From a virus, in IMG/VR virus record IMGVR_UViG_3300044952_001586, positions 1 through 26,918 of that record: DNA of 26,918 nucleotides; one strand, 5' to 3'. Below, one piece after another: positions 13,555-21,771 of this stretch. How positions within the stretch are numbered: the stretch's first letter is position 1; each line of letters opens with the position of its first letter. Under the pieces are notes generated by a model. It was not told the origin of the DNA. It searched no databases and worked only from the letters and a program-made list of their open reading frames with translations. A program made the translations under genes and the position numbers.

Positions 13555-15254
13555 GCCACCTCCTGCATCAGGACCGCGTCGTTGGCAGAGTGGCTGGCTT
13601 GCTCACCGGCGCGCAGCACCAACTGCTGGATCGCACGCTTGTTGAACTGGAAGGTCAACAAGACCGAGGCCTGGTAGCGGGTTAGACCGAAATCTGCTCG
13701 CTTTTCGGGGGGCAGATAGTTGAGTTGCTTCTCCGTGGCCGGCTCGTTGATCCAACGGCGCGTCTTATGCGCGGAGCCCTCCGACTCGTGGTCGTTGAGC
13801 CAGTCGTCGGCCTTGGCCAGGCACACCGTGCGCTCCCCGATGGCCAGGAGGTGGGGGCGGCTTTCCTTGGCCCCGCCCACGGCATACCAGCGACCCGCAA
13901 GGAAATAGACGCCGCCCCAGGCACTGAAGCCGGTGGCCATCATGGTGTCGTCGTTCCCGAACAGATCAATCCAGCGGAAGTTCGAGCGCTTGAGCAGGTC
14001 GATCTCGCTCATTACGAAGTTGGTCAGTGCCTCCACGGCGCGCACTTCGCGTTCCCAGACATGACCACACAATGGACATTCCATGACGGCGAGCGGGACG
14101 ATGGCCCCGCAGTCCGGGCAGTCCTTGGTCGGTGCCTCACCCTCCGTCAGGTGGCCGTCGAGGTTAACCTCCTGCTCCAGCGAGCCATGCATCAGGCTGG
14201 CCGTACCAAAGTCCAGGACGATACAGTCGGCCTTGATGACGCCGGGGAATTCCTCAGGGTCGATGGTGCGCAGTCCGCGACCGACCATCTGGATGAAGGT
14301 GGACTTGTAGGAACTGGGGCGCAGCAGCACTACACAACTGGTCGGCGGGTAATCGTAGCCCTCCGTGAGCACGGCCACGTTGACCACAACCCTGGCCTGG
14401 CCCCGTTCATAGTCGGCCAGACGTGCGCGGCGCTCGGTATCGGCCAACTCGCCATGGATCAGCACGGTGGGAATGCCCGCCGCGTTGAAGGCCTGGCAGA
14501 CGCTGTCGGCGTGCGCCACTGTTGAGCAGAACACGATGGTCTTGCGGTCGCCGGCCTTTTCCCGCCACCGGGCGATCACCGCGTCGGTGATCAACTGCTT
14601 GTTCAGGATGGCCGCCACCTCGTCCATGTCGAAGTCGATGGCGGTGCGGCGGACATTGGAGAGTGCATCCTGCACGCCGACGTCGATGACGAAGGTGCGC
14701 GGCGGCACCAGGTGGCCGGCGGCGATCATCTCGCCCAGGGAGATCTGGTCGGCGACGTTGTCGAACACCTCGCGCAGGCCCTTGCCATCCCCCCGGTTGG
14801 GGGTGGCGGTGAGGCCGCAGATGCCGGCCTTCGGATTCCTGGCCAGCACCTGGTCGATGACCGCGCGGTAGCTGGGCGACGCGGCGTGGTGCGCCTCGTC
14901 GATCACCAGCAGGTCGAGCGTGGGCATCTGCTCGAGATGGAGTCCTCGCGAGAGGGTCTGCACCATGGCGAAGGTGGCGTGGCCCGCCCACGATTTCTCG
15001 GTCGCGTCGAACACCGAGGTCGTGAGGCCCGGGTTGACGCGGGCGAACTTGGCGCGGTTCTGGCCGGTGAGTTCCGTGCGGTGGGCGAGGATGCAGACCT
15101 TTGCGTCCGGTTCTGCCAACAGGCTACCGGCAACCGCCGACAACATGATGGTCTTGCCGCTGCCCGTCGGGGCCACCGCCAGGGTGTTGCCATGCTGATC
15201 GAGTGCATCGAGCGTGCGCTCGACCAGCAGGGTTTGTCGGGGACGAAGCATCAT
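13551..15254 (-). CDS. superfamily 2 DEAH-box helicase
   Basis: A 567-aa ATP-dependent helicase. Motif I APTGSGKT (28-35), motif II DEAH (119-122), motif III LTATPNR and motif VI QMVGRGLR are all present, so the enzyme looks intact. A CPDC...CPLC zinc ribbon follows the helicase core (around residues 380-395). Phage helicases of this type unwind DNA or replication intermediates during early replication or recombination. ATG 15254 has GGAGG eight bases before it; a second ATG follows directly at 15251. It lies 14 bases after the SSB-like gene. Confidence 0.93.
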   Translation of the reverse strand: MMLRPRQTLLVERTLDALDQHGNTLAVAPTGSGKTIMLSAVAGSLLAEPDAKVCILAHRTELTGQNRAKFARVNPGLTTSVFDATEKSWAGHATFAMVQTLSRGLHLEQMPTLDLLVIDEAHHAASPSYRAVIDQVLARNPKAGICGLTATPNRGDGKGLREVFDNVADQISLGEMIAAGHLVPPRTFVIDVGVQDALSNVRRTAIDFDMDEVAAILNKQLITDAVIARWREKAGDRKTIVFCSTVAHADSVCQAFNAAGIPTVLIHGELADTERRARLADYERGQARVVVNVAVLTEGYDYPPTSCVVLLRPSSYKSTFIQMVGRGLRTIDPEEFPGVIKADCIVLDFGTASLMHGSLEQEVNLDGHLTEGEAPTKDCPDCGAIVPLAVMECPLCGHVWEREVRAVEALTNFVMSEIDLLKRSNFRWIDLFGNDDTMMATGFSAWGGVYFLAGRWYAVGGAKESRPHLLAIGERTVCLAKADDWLNDHESEGSAHKTRRWINEPATEKQLNYLPPEKRADFGLTRYQASVLLTFQFNKRAIQQLVLRAGEQASHSANDAVLMQEVA

Positions 15255-15268
15255 GTCGGCGTCCTCCC

Positions 15269-15898
15269 TTACTGCGCCCAGGCGGGTTTGCCGCCGGGAA
15301 TTCCCGAGGGTCGGGCTGCGGGCGCGGCAGGCTGCGGATAGGAAGGCATCGCCGGGGCTCCACCTTGGCCGCCACTCGACGGCCCCGTCCTGGCGGCCAC
15401 TCCCATCAACGCCGCATAGTCCTTGTGATCCGGCTCGATCACTGCCTTGATGGTGTTCTTGTCGTTGCCCTTGGCATCCTTTTCGATATCGATGCGGGCT
15501 GCAAACTCCATGCCGTCGAGTTCGGCAAAGCCGCCGATGCGCCGGGCTGCCACGGCTTGCGGGCTGTTGTCACCCGGATGCACGTTGCGGGCGCTGTTGA
15601 GGGCTGCACGCACGAAGGTGCGGCCCATGGCCTGCCAGGTGGGGCCCTTGGAAGAATGCAGCCCCACGTTCCACCAGATCTTGCGCCGGGCATAGGGGCC
15701 TTCCATGACCACGCCCTCGAAGGCGAGATAGATGGAACCCGTGTCCTGGGAGTAGGTGGCCCATCCGCCGGTCCAGCCCTGCGCGGGATCATCGTAGCCA
15801 CCCGGCTTGATGGCCGTGCGGATGCGCGCCAGGGTGCCTTTCGGGATCAGATCGAAGGAGGTTTGTTCTGCGGCGTCGTTGTAATCGAAGAAACTCAT
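15269..15898 (-). CDS. possible phage single-stranded DNA-binding protein
   Basis: A 209-aa protein beginning MSFFDYNDAAEQTSFDLIPK, an opening I associate with DUF669/SSB-like phage proteins. The body is rich in beta-strand patterns and aromatics (GWTGGWATYSQDTGSIYLAF, RRKIWWNVGLHSSKGP). It ends in a disordered Gly/Pro/Ala tail (about 175-209) finishing GKPAWAQ. SSB proteins often have such tails, though the usual acidic tip is missing here. It lies two bases after a Sak4-like ATPase gene, a common pairing because Sak4 annealing is helped by its cognate SSB. The identification is inference from position and composition. Confidence 0.6.
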   Translation of the reverse strand: MSFFDYNDAAEQTSFDLIPKGTLARIRTAIKPGGYDDPAQGWTGGWATYSQDTGSIYLAFEGVVMEGPYARRKIWWNVGLHSSKGPTWQAMGRTFVRAALNSARNVHPGDNSPQAVAARRIGGFAELDGMEFAARIDIEKDAKGNDKNTIKAVIEPDHKDYAALMGVAARTGPSSGGQGGAPAMPSYPQPAAPAARPSGIPGGKPAWAQ

Positions 15899-15900
15899 GG

Positions 15901-16779
15901 TCAGGACTCCTGAGAAAGGGATTCGGTGCTGGATGCGGGGGTGGGGGCCGGGCGTGTGAAGTCGAGCCGCTGGGCGGCGGGCCGGGCGGGGCCGGCGATC
16001 TTGTCCATGAGGCGACCGAGGTGCGGCTCCTCGATGGCATCGAGCCGCCCGGAACGATCCTTAGCCGGATAGCCCCATTCGTTGAGGGTGTGGCAGACGA
16101 AAGCGCGATACGCGGTGCCGTCGTCAGCCTTGAGTTCGGCCAGCGTCACCACCTCGTCGACGATGCCCGGCAGTTCGAGCCCGGTCTTGGAGCCGTCGAT
16201 CTGCAGTTGGAAAATCCGCCGATTGAAATCGTCGAGCCGTTCGTCGAGGATGCCGACGAACCAGACGTTCTTGCGCCGGGTGTGCTGCAGATGGGTGAGC
16301 CAGGCGATCATTTCCTGGCCCATCAGGCCATAGGCGCCCCGGCTGTCCGGCTTGCCGGTCTTCTCGGAATAGGCCTGCGGCTGCCCCTTGCACCATTGCA
16401 GGCAGAAGCGCCCTGCCACGGTGATGGAGTCGACGAAGACGGTGTCGTATTTGTCCAGCGCGGCGGGGTCACCGAAGCGCTGGCAGACGGCTTCGAAATG
16501 GGCATGACTGAACGGCTGGTCGTCGCGCAGCGCTGGGTTGGGACCGCCGATGAAGACCGCGAAGTCACGGCATTCCTGCCATGTGCGGGGACGGATGGTG
16601 TCGCTCGCATTTCCCTCTACGGCCAGGTCGCCCGCCTCGAGGTCAAGAAACAGGGTAGCCACGGGATTGAGCGTCCACAGCTGCGAGGTCTTGCCGATGC
16701 CGGATTTGCCGACGAGCACGCCCTTGACGCCGCGACGCTCGGCCAGCCGTTGCTCGGCGGAGATGATGGGAAGTGCCAT
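15901..16779 (-). CDS. Sak4-like RecA-family ATPase (AAA_24)
   Basis: A 292-aa nucleotide-binding protein. Walker A is GKSGIGKT (24-31) and Walker B is TVFVDS (about 113-118), within the compact RecA-like core of phage AAA_24/Sak4 proteins. Sak4 members anneal single strands for phage recombination. The tail from about 262 is Pro/Ser-rich. ATG 16779 is preferred over GTG 16782: AGGAGG lies seven bases before it and it overlaps the upstream stop (TGATG). Neighbours (SSB-like, helicase, PD-(D/E)XK nuclease) complete a resection-annealing module. Confidence 0.85.
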   Translation of the reverse strand: MALPIISAEQRLAERRGVKGVLVGKSGIGKTSQLWTLNPVATLFLDLEAGDLAVEGNASDTIRPRTWQECRDFAVFIGGPNPALRDDQPFSHAHFEAVCQRFGDPAALDKYDTVFVDSITVAGRFCLQWCKGQPQAYSEKTGKPDSRGAYGLMGQEMIAWLTHLQHTRRKNVWFVGILDERLDDFNRRIFQLQIDGSKTGLELPGIVDEVVTLAELKADDGTAYRAFVCHTLNEWGYPAKDRSGRLDAIEEPHLGRLMDKIAGPARPAAQRLDFTRPAPTPASSTESLSQES

Positions 16780-17309
16780 CACATTCCCTCCTCGCCACGA
16801 CGCAGGGTGAACTTCGGCGCCTTGGGCTTCATCGTGCGCGCGGCCTCGAAAGGCTGGCGCAAGGTGTCCGGCCAGGCTTTGAACTTCGCCTCGCTGACAC
16901 TGTATTTCGTGACAATGTATTGGGCGGGGTCTTCACCGCTGGCGGCGATCTGGCTCCAGATGGCCTGGAGTTGCCGCTGATCCCACTGCGTGTCCTTGCC
17001 GATCTCGATGGCGATGTCGTATTCACCATCGGTGATGTGCGTGGTGCCGGTATCCCTGCCCAAGGCGTGCAACTGCGTCCGGGCCTGCTCGGCAAAGCGC
17101 AGATCCAGACCGCCCTGGATCATGGTGGCTAGGGCGGCGAGCCCGGATTTCAGATTCGCCTCGAAGCGCTGCAGGTCGGCCACGCATGCCAGAGGCAGGT
17201 CACGAATGACCTGTGCCGACAAGCCGAGGTAGGGAACTGGCAGATCGATGCCGCTGGTAGCAAACGCCACTTCCATAGGCATGCTCAGGTTGGGGGAGGA
17301 AGTGTTCAT
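16779..17309 (-). CDS. hypothetical phage recombination-operon protein
   Basis: A 176-aa protein starting MNTSSPNLSMPMEVAFATSG at ATG 17309, with GGAGGAAA upstream and an ATGA overlap with the HTH gene. The C-terminal half contains a cluster of charged and aromatic residues (QWDQRQLQAIWSQIAASGED, QYIVTKYSVSEAKFKAWPD) and a basic end (KPKAPKFTLRRGEEGM). I recognise no family. Its place between a small HTH protein and the Sak4-like ATPase makes a role in replication or recombination likely, but no motif proves it. Confidence 0.75.
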   Translation of the reverse strand: MNTSSPNLSMPMEVAFATSGIDLPVPYLGLSAQVIRDLPLACVADLQRFEANLKSGLAALATMIQGGLDLRFAEQARTQLHALGRDTGTTHITDGEYDIAIEIGKDTQWDQRQLQAIWSQIAASGEDPAQYIVTKYSVSEAKFKAWPDTLRQPFEAARTMKPKAPKFTLRRGEEGM

Positions 17310-17518
17310 GCCATTTCCTCCGCCGTGGCGCGCTTCGAGGTGCTGGTCTTGAGGCACTGGACTTCATAGGCCTCGATGTCCTCCTGCCGATACAACACTC
17401 GGCCATGGATCTTGAGATGGATGGGACCGATGCCCTCGGAACGCCAGCGTTCCAGGGAGGCTTCGCTGATGCCCCAGCGGTCGGCCAGTTGGCGTTGGTT
17501 GAGATGTTTGATGCTCAC
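17306..17518 (-). CDS. small helix-turn-helix (AlpA/excisionase-like) protein
   Basis: A 70-aa protein starting at GTG 17518, six bases after AAAGGAG. Its core (LNQRQLADRWGISEASLERW, then GPIHLKIHGRVLYRQEDIEAY) is the MerR-type winged helix found in AlpA and excisionase proteins. It is the first gene of the nine-gene early operon and may control that operon or act as the directionality factor for excision. Three repeated GTGGGCAA sites lie just upstream. Confidence 0.88.
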   Translation of the reverse strand: MSIKHLNQRQLADRWGISEASLERWRSEGIGPIHLKIHGRVLYRQEDIEAYEVQCLKTSTSKRATAEEMA

Positions 17519-17573
17519 GTTTGACTCCTTTCGGTGGTTGCGGAAACGTGAGGCGGATTGTGGAAATCAGGGG

Positions 17574-17615
17574 GTGGGCAAACCGGTGGGCAAGGTGGAC
17601 GGAACCTGTGGGCAA
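17574..17615. promoter_or_regulatory. three GTGGGCAA repeats, candidate operators
   Basis: GTGGGCAA occurs at 17574-17581, 17586-17593 and 17608-17615, that is 12 and 22 bp apart (about one and two helical turns). They lie 56-97 bp upstream of the first gene of the early operon, where a repressor or activator would act. A matching -10/-35 pair could not be assigned with confidence. Confidence 0.6.
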
Positions 17616-17650
17616 ATCAGGTAATCGATTCCTGCCAAGGGATCACAGAC

Positions 17651-17677
17651 AAAAAAAAGCCCGGCGATCAACCGGGC
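17651..17677 (-). terminator. rho-independent terminator after DUF2188
   Basis: Read on the minus strand: GCCCGG, seven-base loop, CCGGGC, then eight T. It is a strong intrinsic terminator 35 bases after the DUF2188 stop. It isolates the unknown-gene/DUF2188 unit from the early operon, which must have its own promoter between 17519 and 17650. Confidence 0.92.
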
Positions 17678-17711
17678 AGGAGAGCAATCTGCTCTGGGGC
17701 ATCGATCGTTA

Positions 17712-17936
17712 TCAGCCCTTGGGCGGGAACGGATCGTTGCCGTAGCTGTTGCGTTCGCGGATGCGTCCGTTCTCACCGTGGATGAGCACTTCGCTTTGCT
17801 GGTTGATCGCGATGTCACGCGCCGCACGTTCGGCATCAGCCTGCGTGCGGTGATGCGAGGTATCGCGTTCGTTGCCTTCGCCGCGAACGGCCCATCCGTC
17901 TTCACGGGGTACTACATGCTGGTTCTTGCCTGCCAT
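17712..17936 (-). CDS. DUF2188 protein
   Basis: A 74-aa protein. The pattern GKNQHVVPREDGWAVRGEGN, then TQADAERAARDIA and ENGRIRERNSYGNDPFPPKG is a textbook DUF2188, a small beta-alpha-beta domain widespread in bacteria and phages with no settled function. ATG 17936 follows AAGGAA. It may be transcribed alone or from read-through of the two upstream unknown genes, as no terminator lies in the 62 bases between. Confidence 0.92.
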   Translation of the reverse strand: MAGKNQHVVPREDGWAVRGEGNERDTSHHRTQADAERAARDIAINQQSEVLIHGENGRIRERNSYGNDPFPPKG

Positions 17937-17998
17937 ATCGGTTCCTTTCGGAAATAGAGTTTGTGATCAGGGAATGATTGGGGACGTTATCTGTGCGT

Positions 17999-18955
17999 TT
18001 ACCTCCTCACTAGGGTTGCGAATTCAGGTTTCAGCCAGTAGTGACCCTTCTGGTCTGCCTCGGCGAAGACCTCGAAGATCAGCCGGTGACGTTTGATGAT
18101 GTCGGCAAGACGGAACTTCTCTGGTTCGATACCCAGCCGCTCGGCCAGATGGCGTTTATGTACTTCATCGCCGTCAAACTCTTCCAGCACCGTGAGAAGT
18201 CCATGAAGTTGCGGCGGAACTTTGTGTTCCAGCCCCTCGATGAGCGCGACCCGTTTGCTGTGCAGCAGGCGCAACGAGGTTTCCCTCGTATTGACAGTCG
18301 GCACCATCCCGGTGAGGTAGGCATCCAGGTTCTCGACGACCAGCCCCGCCTTCCTGAGATGCGCCACTGCGCGCAGGGGCACGGTCAACCGGTCTCCGAG
18401 TACCGTTTTCGTCAAGGCCACAGGATCGCTGGAGGTGATGATGACCTCGGCGCCCGGCGCGACCTGTCTGTCGAGTTCATCGCGCACTATCGCCGCCGAC
18501 GGCACCAGGTGCCGCCCAAAAAACAGAGTAAGCCGCCTGCGCCTGTATTCGGCTTCGCCCAGACGCCAGAGAACATCCGGCACGACGGCATCGGGTGGGC
18601 TACGTGACGTCAGGTGCAATGCACTTGCCAGCCAACCGGCAATTTTGGCCGAATGGGCAAGCCAGAGACGGGCCTGATCGGGCCGCAAGCGGATCCAGCC
18701 ACAATCCGGGCAATAGCCCCGGTACGGGAAGGCGCCCCTGTCGTCATCGGTGTTCGCGTTGGGCTCGATGACCGGGCCGCAGCAGTCCGGACAGACGATG
18801 CCGGCGGTCAGGTCGTTCGACAGGGACAATGCGCCCACCTCGCGCAGATGACGGTACACGTCCATTCTGTCACCCCGCCAGATGGCATCCGGCTCCAGGC
18901 GAGGGTCAGGCTGTTCGAGCAGCCAGCACAGTTCAGTGAATGCCTGATCTCTCAC
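17999..18955 (-). CDS. unknown zinc-ribbon protein, partner of the upstream gene
   Basis: A 318-aa protein starting at GTG 18955, whose GTGA overlaps the upstream stop by four bases. Cysteines at 55, 58, 82 and 85 (CPDC and CPDCGW) form a likely zinc ribbon after a helical N-terminus. The middle (AHLRKAGLVVENLDAYLTGMV) and the end (HKRHLAERLGIEPEKFRLAD, then RHRLIFEVFAEADQKGHYWL) resemble winged-helix modules. It therefore looks like a multidomain nucleic-acid-binding protein. I do not recognise the family. It is encoded with, and probably works with, the 418-aa protein upstream. Confidence 0.8.
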   Translation of the reverse strand: MRDQAFTELCWLLEQPDPRLEPDAIWRGDRMDVYRHLREVGALSLSNDLTAGIVCPDCCGPVIEPNANTDDDRGAFPYRGYCPDCGWIRLRPDQARLWLAHSAKIAGWLASALHLTSRSPPDAVVPDVLWRLGEAEYRRRRLTLFFGRHLVPSAAIVRDELDRQVAPGAEVIITSSDPVALTKTVLGDRLTVPLRAVAHLRKAGLVVENLDAYLTGMVPTVNTRETSLRLLHSKRVALIEGLEHKVPPQLHGLLTVLEEFDGDEVHKRHLAERLGIEPEKFRLADIIKRHRLIFEVFAEADQKGHYWLKPEFATLVRR

Positions 18956-20208
18956 GCAGGCATTTCCAAGGACAGATCAGTCGAGGCAGGCGTGCCAGCG
19001 CTGCTTGCCGGGGTCTGCATCACCCCCCACGCCTGCAACAGTGCCTCGACCAGCTGGGCATCTGCTTCGTCCATGTCGCGCAGATTGCTGATTCCTGCCT
19101 GCTTGATCTCGATATGCAGCACTCGGCCTGATTTGTCACCATCCCTTGGCAGGAAATACAACGAGACAACCGCTTCCAGGATATTGAAACCCTGACTCAT
19201 CAGGACATGGTCAAGCCGCTGTGCCTTCACGCAGTCGAGGACGTCGGGTGCGTTCTTTTGGCCGGGCGGCTTGATGATGTGGTCACAGTGTGGTGGCAGG
19301 TTGGCATGAAGCCTGGCTTGGGAGAGCCGGATTTTTTCGACACCATGTGCAGCCAGGTCGATCTGACTGTCATCGAACAGCTCGAAGCCATCGCGTAAGC
19401 GATTGAGAAAGAACATCGGCGCGTCGATGTTTTCGACCTGCAAAGGTTTCTGGAAGATGTGCTTACCCAGGAGAGGCAATAACTTTTTCAGGGTTTTCTC
19501 GCCCCCAGACGCGAGGATGTCCATCACACCGGTTGCCGGGTAGATGACGGCATCCATCTTCATGGGGGGCCTGATGTCCCGCCAGCGTGCGCGATCGTCA
19601 TCTCCGAATTCCAGCTGGCGCTGGACGTTGTCCTCAATGAGCAGTGCCAGCTGCACGCCACCGTCGAGATGGCGGTCGACAGGTTCGATCTCGCAGGCGC
19701 GGGGCCGGCCTTTTCGAGGTGTGAATGCCTCGCCTACCGCCAGCTCAAGTGCCCGAATGTCCTCGGTACTACGAAACAGTACATCGCACGGTGGGAACTT
19801 GAATCGTTTCCACCCGCGTATGCCGGTGCGCAAGTTGGCGTCGAGGATGGCCGCAGCAGCTTTGAACAACTCAGGCCAGTTGGCCATAGTCCACAAGGCA
19901 CGCTCGGCATCACATGAAAGCTTGGTGAAATCGTCGTGCAACGCCGCGTCTGGCTTGGCGACATTGCGAATGGCATCAATGCCGCGCCGGTTGGCAAAGG
20001 CATGAACCTGTCGCAACTCACCAAGGACCATTCTGGTCAGACTCGCGTCGAGTGATTCCGTGATCGCGATCAGGGATTTTGTCAGTTTGTCCGCTGGCAC
20101 GCCCCAGTCATGACCGTCGGGAAGCGCGATCGCACGTGACTGGAAGTAGTACTGCCAGGAACGGCCTGGCACCTGATGGATCAAACGGCGGTAGTTGAAG
20201 GCGGCCAT
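18952..20208 (-). CDS. unknown 418-aa protein
   Basis: ATG 20208 follows AAGGA and starts MAAFNYRRLIHQVPGRSWQY. The protein has no membrane segment, signal peptide or recognisable Walker motif. It has many charged/aromatic stretches: PPCDVLFRSTEDIRALELAV, HLDGGVQLALLIEDNVQRQL, FFLNRLRDGFELFDDSQIDL. The segment ALLIEDN...DAVIYPATGVMDIL could hold acidic active-site residues but fits no motif I know, and VLHIEIKQ has an E-x-K that hints at, without proving, a nuclease. It is the first gene of a two-gene unit divergent from XRE/ImmA, behind a consensus TTGACA. Longer starts further up are unlikely because they would cross the promoter region. Confidence 0.8.
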   Translation of the reverse strand: MAAFNYRRLIHQVPGRSWQYYFQSRAIALPDGHDWGVPADKLTKSLIAITESLDASLTRMVLGELRQVHAFANRRGIDAIRNVAKPDAALHDDFTKLSCDAERALWTMANWPELFKAAAAILDANLRTGIRGWKRFKFPPCDVLFRSTEDIRALELAVGEAFTPRKGRPRACEIEPVDRHLDGGVQLALLIEDNVQRQLEFGDDDRARWRDIRPPMKMDAVIYPATGVMDILASGGEKTLKKLLPLLGKHIFQKPLQVENIDAPMFFLNRLRDGFELFDDSQIDLAAHGVEKIRLSQARLHANLPPHCDHIIKPPGQKNAPDVLDCVKAQRLDHVLMSQGFNILEAVVSLYFLPRDGDKSGRVLHIEIKQAGISNLRDMDEADAQLVEALLQAWGVMQTPASSAGTPASTDLSLEMPA

Positions 20209-20313
20209 CTTGGTGTTCCTTTTCGAGATAGGCCACAGTCCATCCGACATTCGTCCGGTGTGCGTGAGGCCGGGTTGCGTCAAAGCACCCTTTAGTGGCG
20301 CATATAAACAAAT

Positions 20314-20330
20314 ATATTCGTTCGCTATAT
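20314..20330. promoter_or_regulatory. candidate operator 1 in the divergent control region
   Basis: ATATTCGTTCGCTATAT is an imperfect palindrome sharing the core TTCGTTCG with the site at 20383-20396. It lies just downstream of the minus-strand promoter at 20345-20373. The next gene is an XRE-type regulator, which makes it a likely binding site. Confidence 0.55.
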
Positions 20331-20344
20331 CGGGTGTTTGCGGC

Positions 20345-20373
20345 AAGTTAACAGCCGATGATTGTCTTGTCAA
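20345..20373 (-). promoter_or_regulatory. sigma-70-like promoter for the two unknown genes
   Basis: On the minus strand TTGACA (20373-20368) is followed after exactly 17 bases by TAACTT (20350-20345). The -35 is a perfect match and the -10 is weak. Candidate regulator sites lie on both sides. Transcription would start near 20338, leaving a leader of about 130 bases before ATG 20208. Confidence 0.5.
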
Positions 20374-20382
20374 GTCGGTGCT

Positions 20383-20396
20383 ATTTCGTTCGGAAT
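20383..20396. promoter_or_regulatory. candidate operator 2 in the divergent control region
   Basis: ATTTCGTTCGGAAT is nearly palindromic (its reverse complement is ATTCCGAACGAAAT) and shares TTCGTTCG with the site at 20314-20330. It lies 76 bp before the XRE start. The region 20209-20471 is AT-rich compared with its surroundings and holds no convincing ORF. Confidence 0.55.
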
Positions 20397-20471
20397 AATG
20401 TATGTTTCCACCAGTGAAAAACCTTTGCAGCCACTGCAAATCCGGTACATAGAGGAAATCAGGAGAAACCT

Positions 20472-20798
20472 GTGGCAACCCCATTGGGCGAGAAAATCCG
20501 CAAGCTGCGTCGCGACAAGAAGTTGAGTCTGGAGGCCCTCGCGGCCGCAGCGGAAATGAGCAAGAGTTACTTGTGGGAGTTGGAGAACAACGACGACGCC
20601 AACCCCACCATGGACAAAGTGTCACGCATCGCTGCCGTACTTGAAGTCACACCGGAGTTCCTGGCTCATGACAAGCAGGCCGATACGCCCCAGGATGCGT
20701 TCGACAAGGCATTCTTCAGGAACTACAAATCCCTCAGGCCTGAAACCAAGCAGCAACTGCTAGAAATTCTCAAAACTCTCAAGAAGACGCAAGGATGA
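20472..20798 (+). CDS. XRE-family transcriptional regulator
   Basis: A 108-aa protein starting at GTG 20472, with AGGAG six bases upstream. Residues 4-66 form the classic XRE helix-turn-helix (LGEKIRKLRRDKKLSLEALA, then MSKSYLWELENN and PTMDKVSRIAAVL). The C-terminal 40 residues are a helix for dimerisation. It probably represses its own operon and the divergent pair through the TTCGTTCG sites. Its stop overlaps the peptidase start (ATGA), the usual pairing in ImmR/ImmA-type switches where the peptidase removes the repressor. Confidence 0.92.
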   Translation: MATPLGEKIRKLRRDKKLSLEALAAAAEMSKSYLWELENNDDANPTMDKVSRIAAVLEVTPEFLAHDKQADTPQDAFDKAFFRNYKSLRPETKQQLLEILKTLKKTQG

Positions 20799-21754
20799 CG
20801 GCAGCTGATCTCGGCCCGATCCCTTGGGCAAATCGGCTTAATCGTCTGCTGGATCAGTACCATGGTATCCATGGCGGCCTGCGATATCCGGTCGACGTCG
20901 AATTTCTTGCTCAGCAGATCCCACAGCAGTTCAACACGGGTGAACCGATTCTGGTTCGGGGTGAAGAAATCAGCCCGGACTTCGAGGGCTGCCTGCTCAA
21001 GCTGGACGACGAGACAGGTGGACCACCCTCCTGGGCGTTGATCTACAACAAGGGACTTCCTTCGCCTGGTCGTATCCGCTTCACCCTGGCACACGAGTTA
21101 GGGCACTACCTCTGCCATCGACAACTGCAAGAGGGCTTCAATTGCAATGAATTCGATACCCTGCACTGGGAATCGCCAGAGCGCCAGCTGGAGGTGCAGG
21201 CCAACAAGTTCGCTGCCTATCTGTTGATGCCGCGCCCGGACTTCGAAGCACAAATCCGTTCTGCCCCGGTTGATCTCGAAATTCTGGGGGCTTGCGCTGA
21301 ACGATATGGCGTATCGCTCACCGCTACCGTGCTGAAATGGCTGGAATTCACCCCAATGCGTGCCCTGTTGGTGATGTCGCGCGATGGGCGCGTGCAATGG
21401 GCGCGCGGCAGCGAATCGGGCAAATGGCTGGCTATTGCAATGAATAAGCGGCTACCAACCGGGCAGCGAAGGTCATTGCCGGCGCAGTCCACCACCATGC
21501 TGAATACAACGAGCAACGTTGATCGGCAAGGTACGGAAGGCTCTGCACGAATCTGGTTCGCAGACGAGCCCGAGGACATGTCCCTTCGTGAGATGAAGAT
21601 CGTCTCGGATCAATACCGGCAGACCATGACCCTGCTGGTCCTGCCGCCGGAGGTTAAGCCATGGGAGCGCGACAAACGCGATGGGGACGATGACGAAGAA
21701 CTGGAAAACACCTTCGATCATTTCGTTCGCAACGGCCAGCCACCCGTGCGATAA
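20795..21754 (+). CDS. ImmA/IrrE family metallo-endopeptidase
   Basis: A 319-aa protein with the zinc-protease motif HELGH at 100-104 and the likely third ligand Glu about 133 in the following helix (LEVQANKFAAYLLMP). Domain layout is the N-terminal ImmA/IrrE fold (1-170), then a C-terminal region (about 185-319) with an acidic patch DGDDDEELEN. Members cleave the adjacent XRE repressor after damage or another signal, switching the element on. ATG 20795 overlaps the XRE stop. The C-terminal extension is longer than in minimal ImmA and may be a sensor. Confidence 0.92.
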   Translation: MTAADLGPIPWANRLNRLLDQYHGIHGGLRYPVDVEFLAQQIPQQFNTGEPILVRGEEISPDFEGCLLKLDDETGGPPSWALIYNKGLPSPGRIRFTLAHELGHYLCHRQLQEGFNCNEFDTLHWESPERQLEVQANKFAAYLLMPRPDFEAQIRSAPVDLEILGACAERYGVSLTATVLKWLEFTPMRALLVMSRDGRVQWARGSESGKWLAIAMNKRLPTGQRRSLPAQSTTMLNTTSNVDRQGTEGSARIWFADEPEDMSLREMKIVSDQYRQTMTLLVLPPEVKPWERDKRDGDDDEELENTFDHFVRNGQPPVR

Positions 21755-21771
21755 GGACTGGTAGGTCGAGC

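Noticed and set aside
18952-20625. Longer version of the 418-aa gene starting at 20625
   Set aside because: Would be antisense to the XRE gene and run through the AT-rich divergent promoter region; ATG 20208 has a ribosome site.
20795-21754. Classic toxin-antitoxin (RES/Xre or HigBA) pair
   Set aside because: The downstream gene has the HELGH protease motif and ImmA/IrrE fold rather than a toxin domain.
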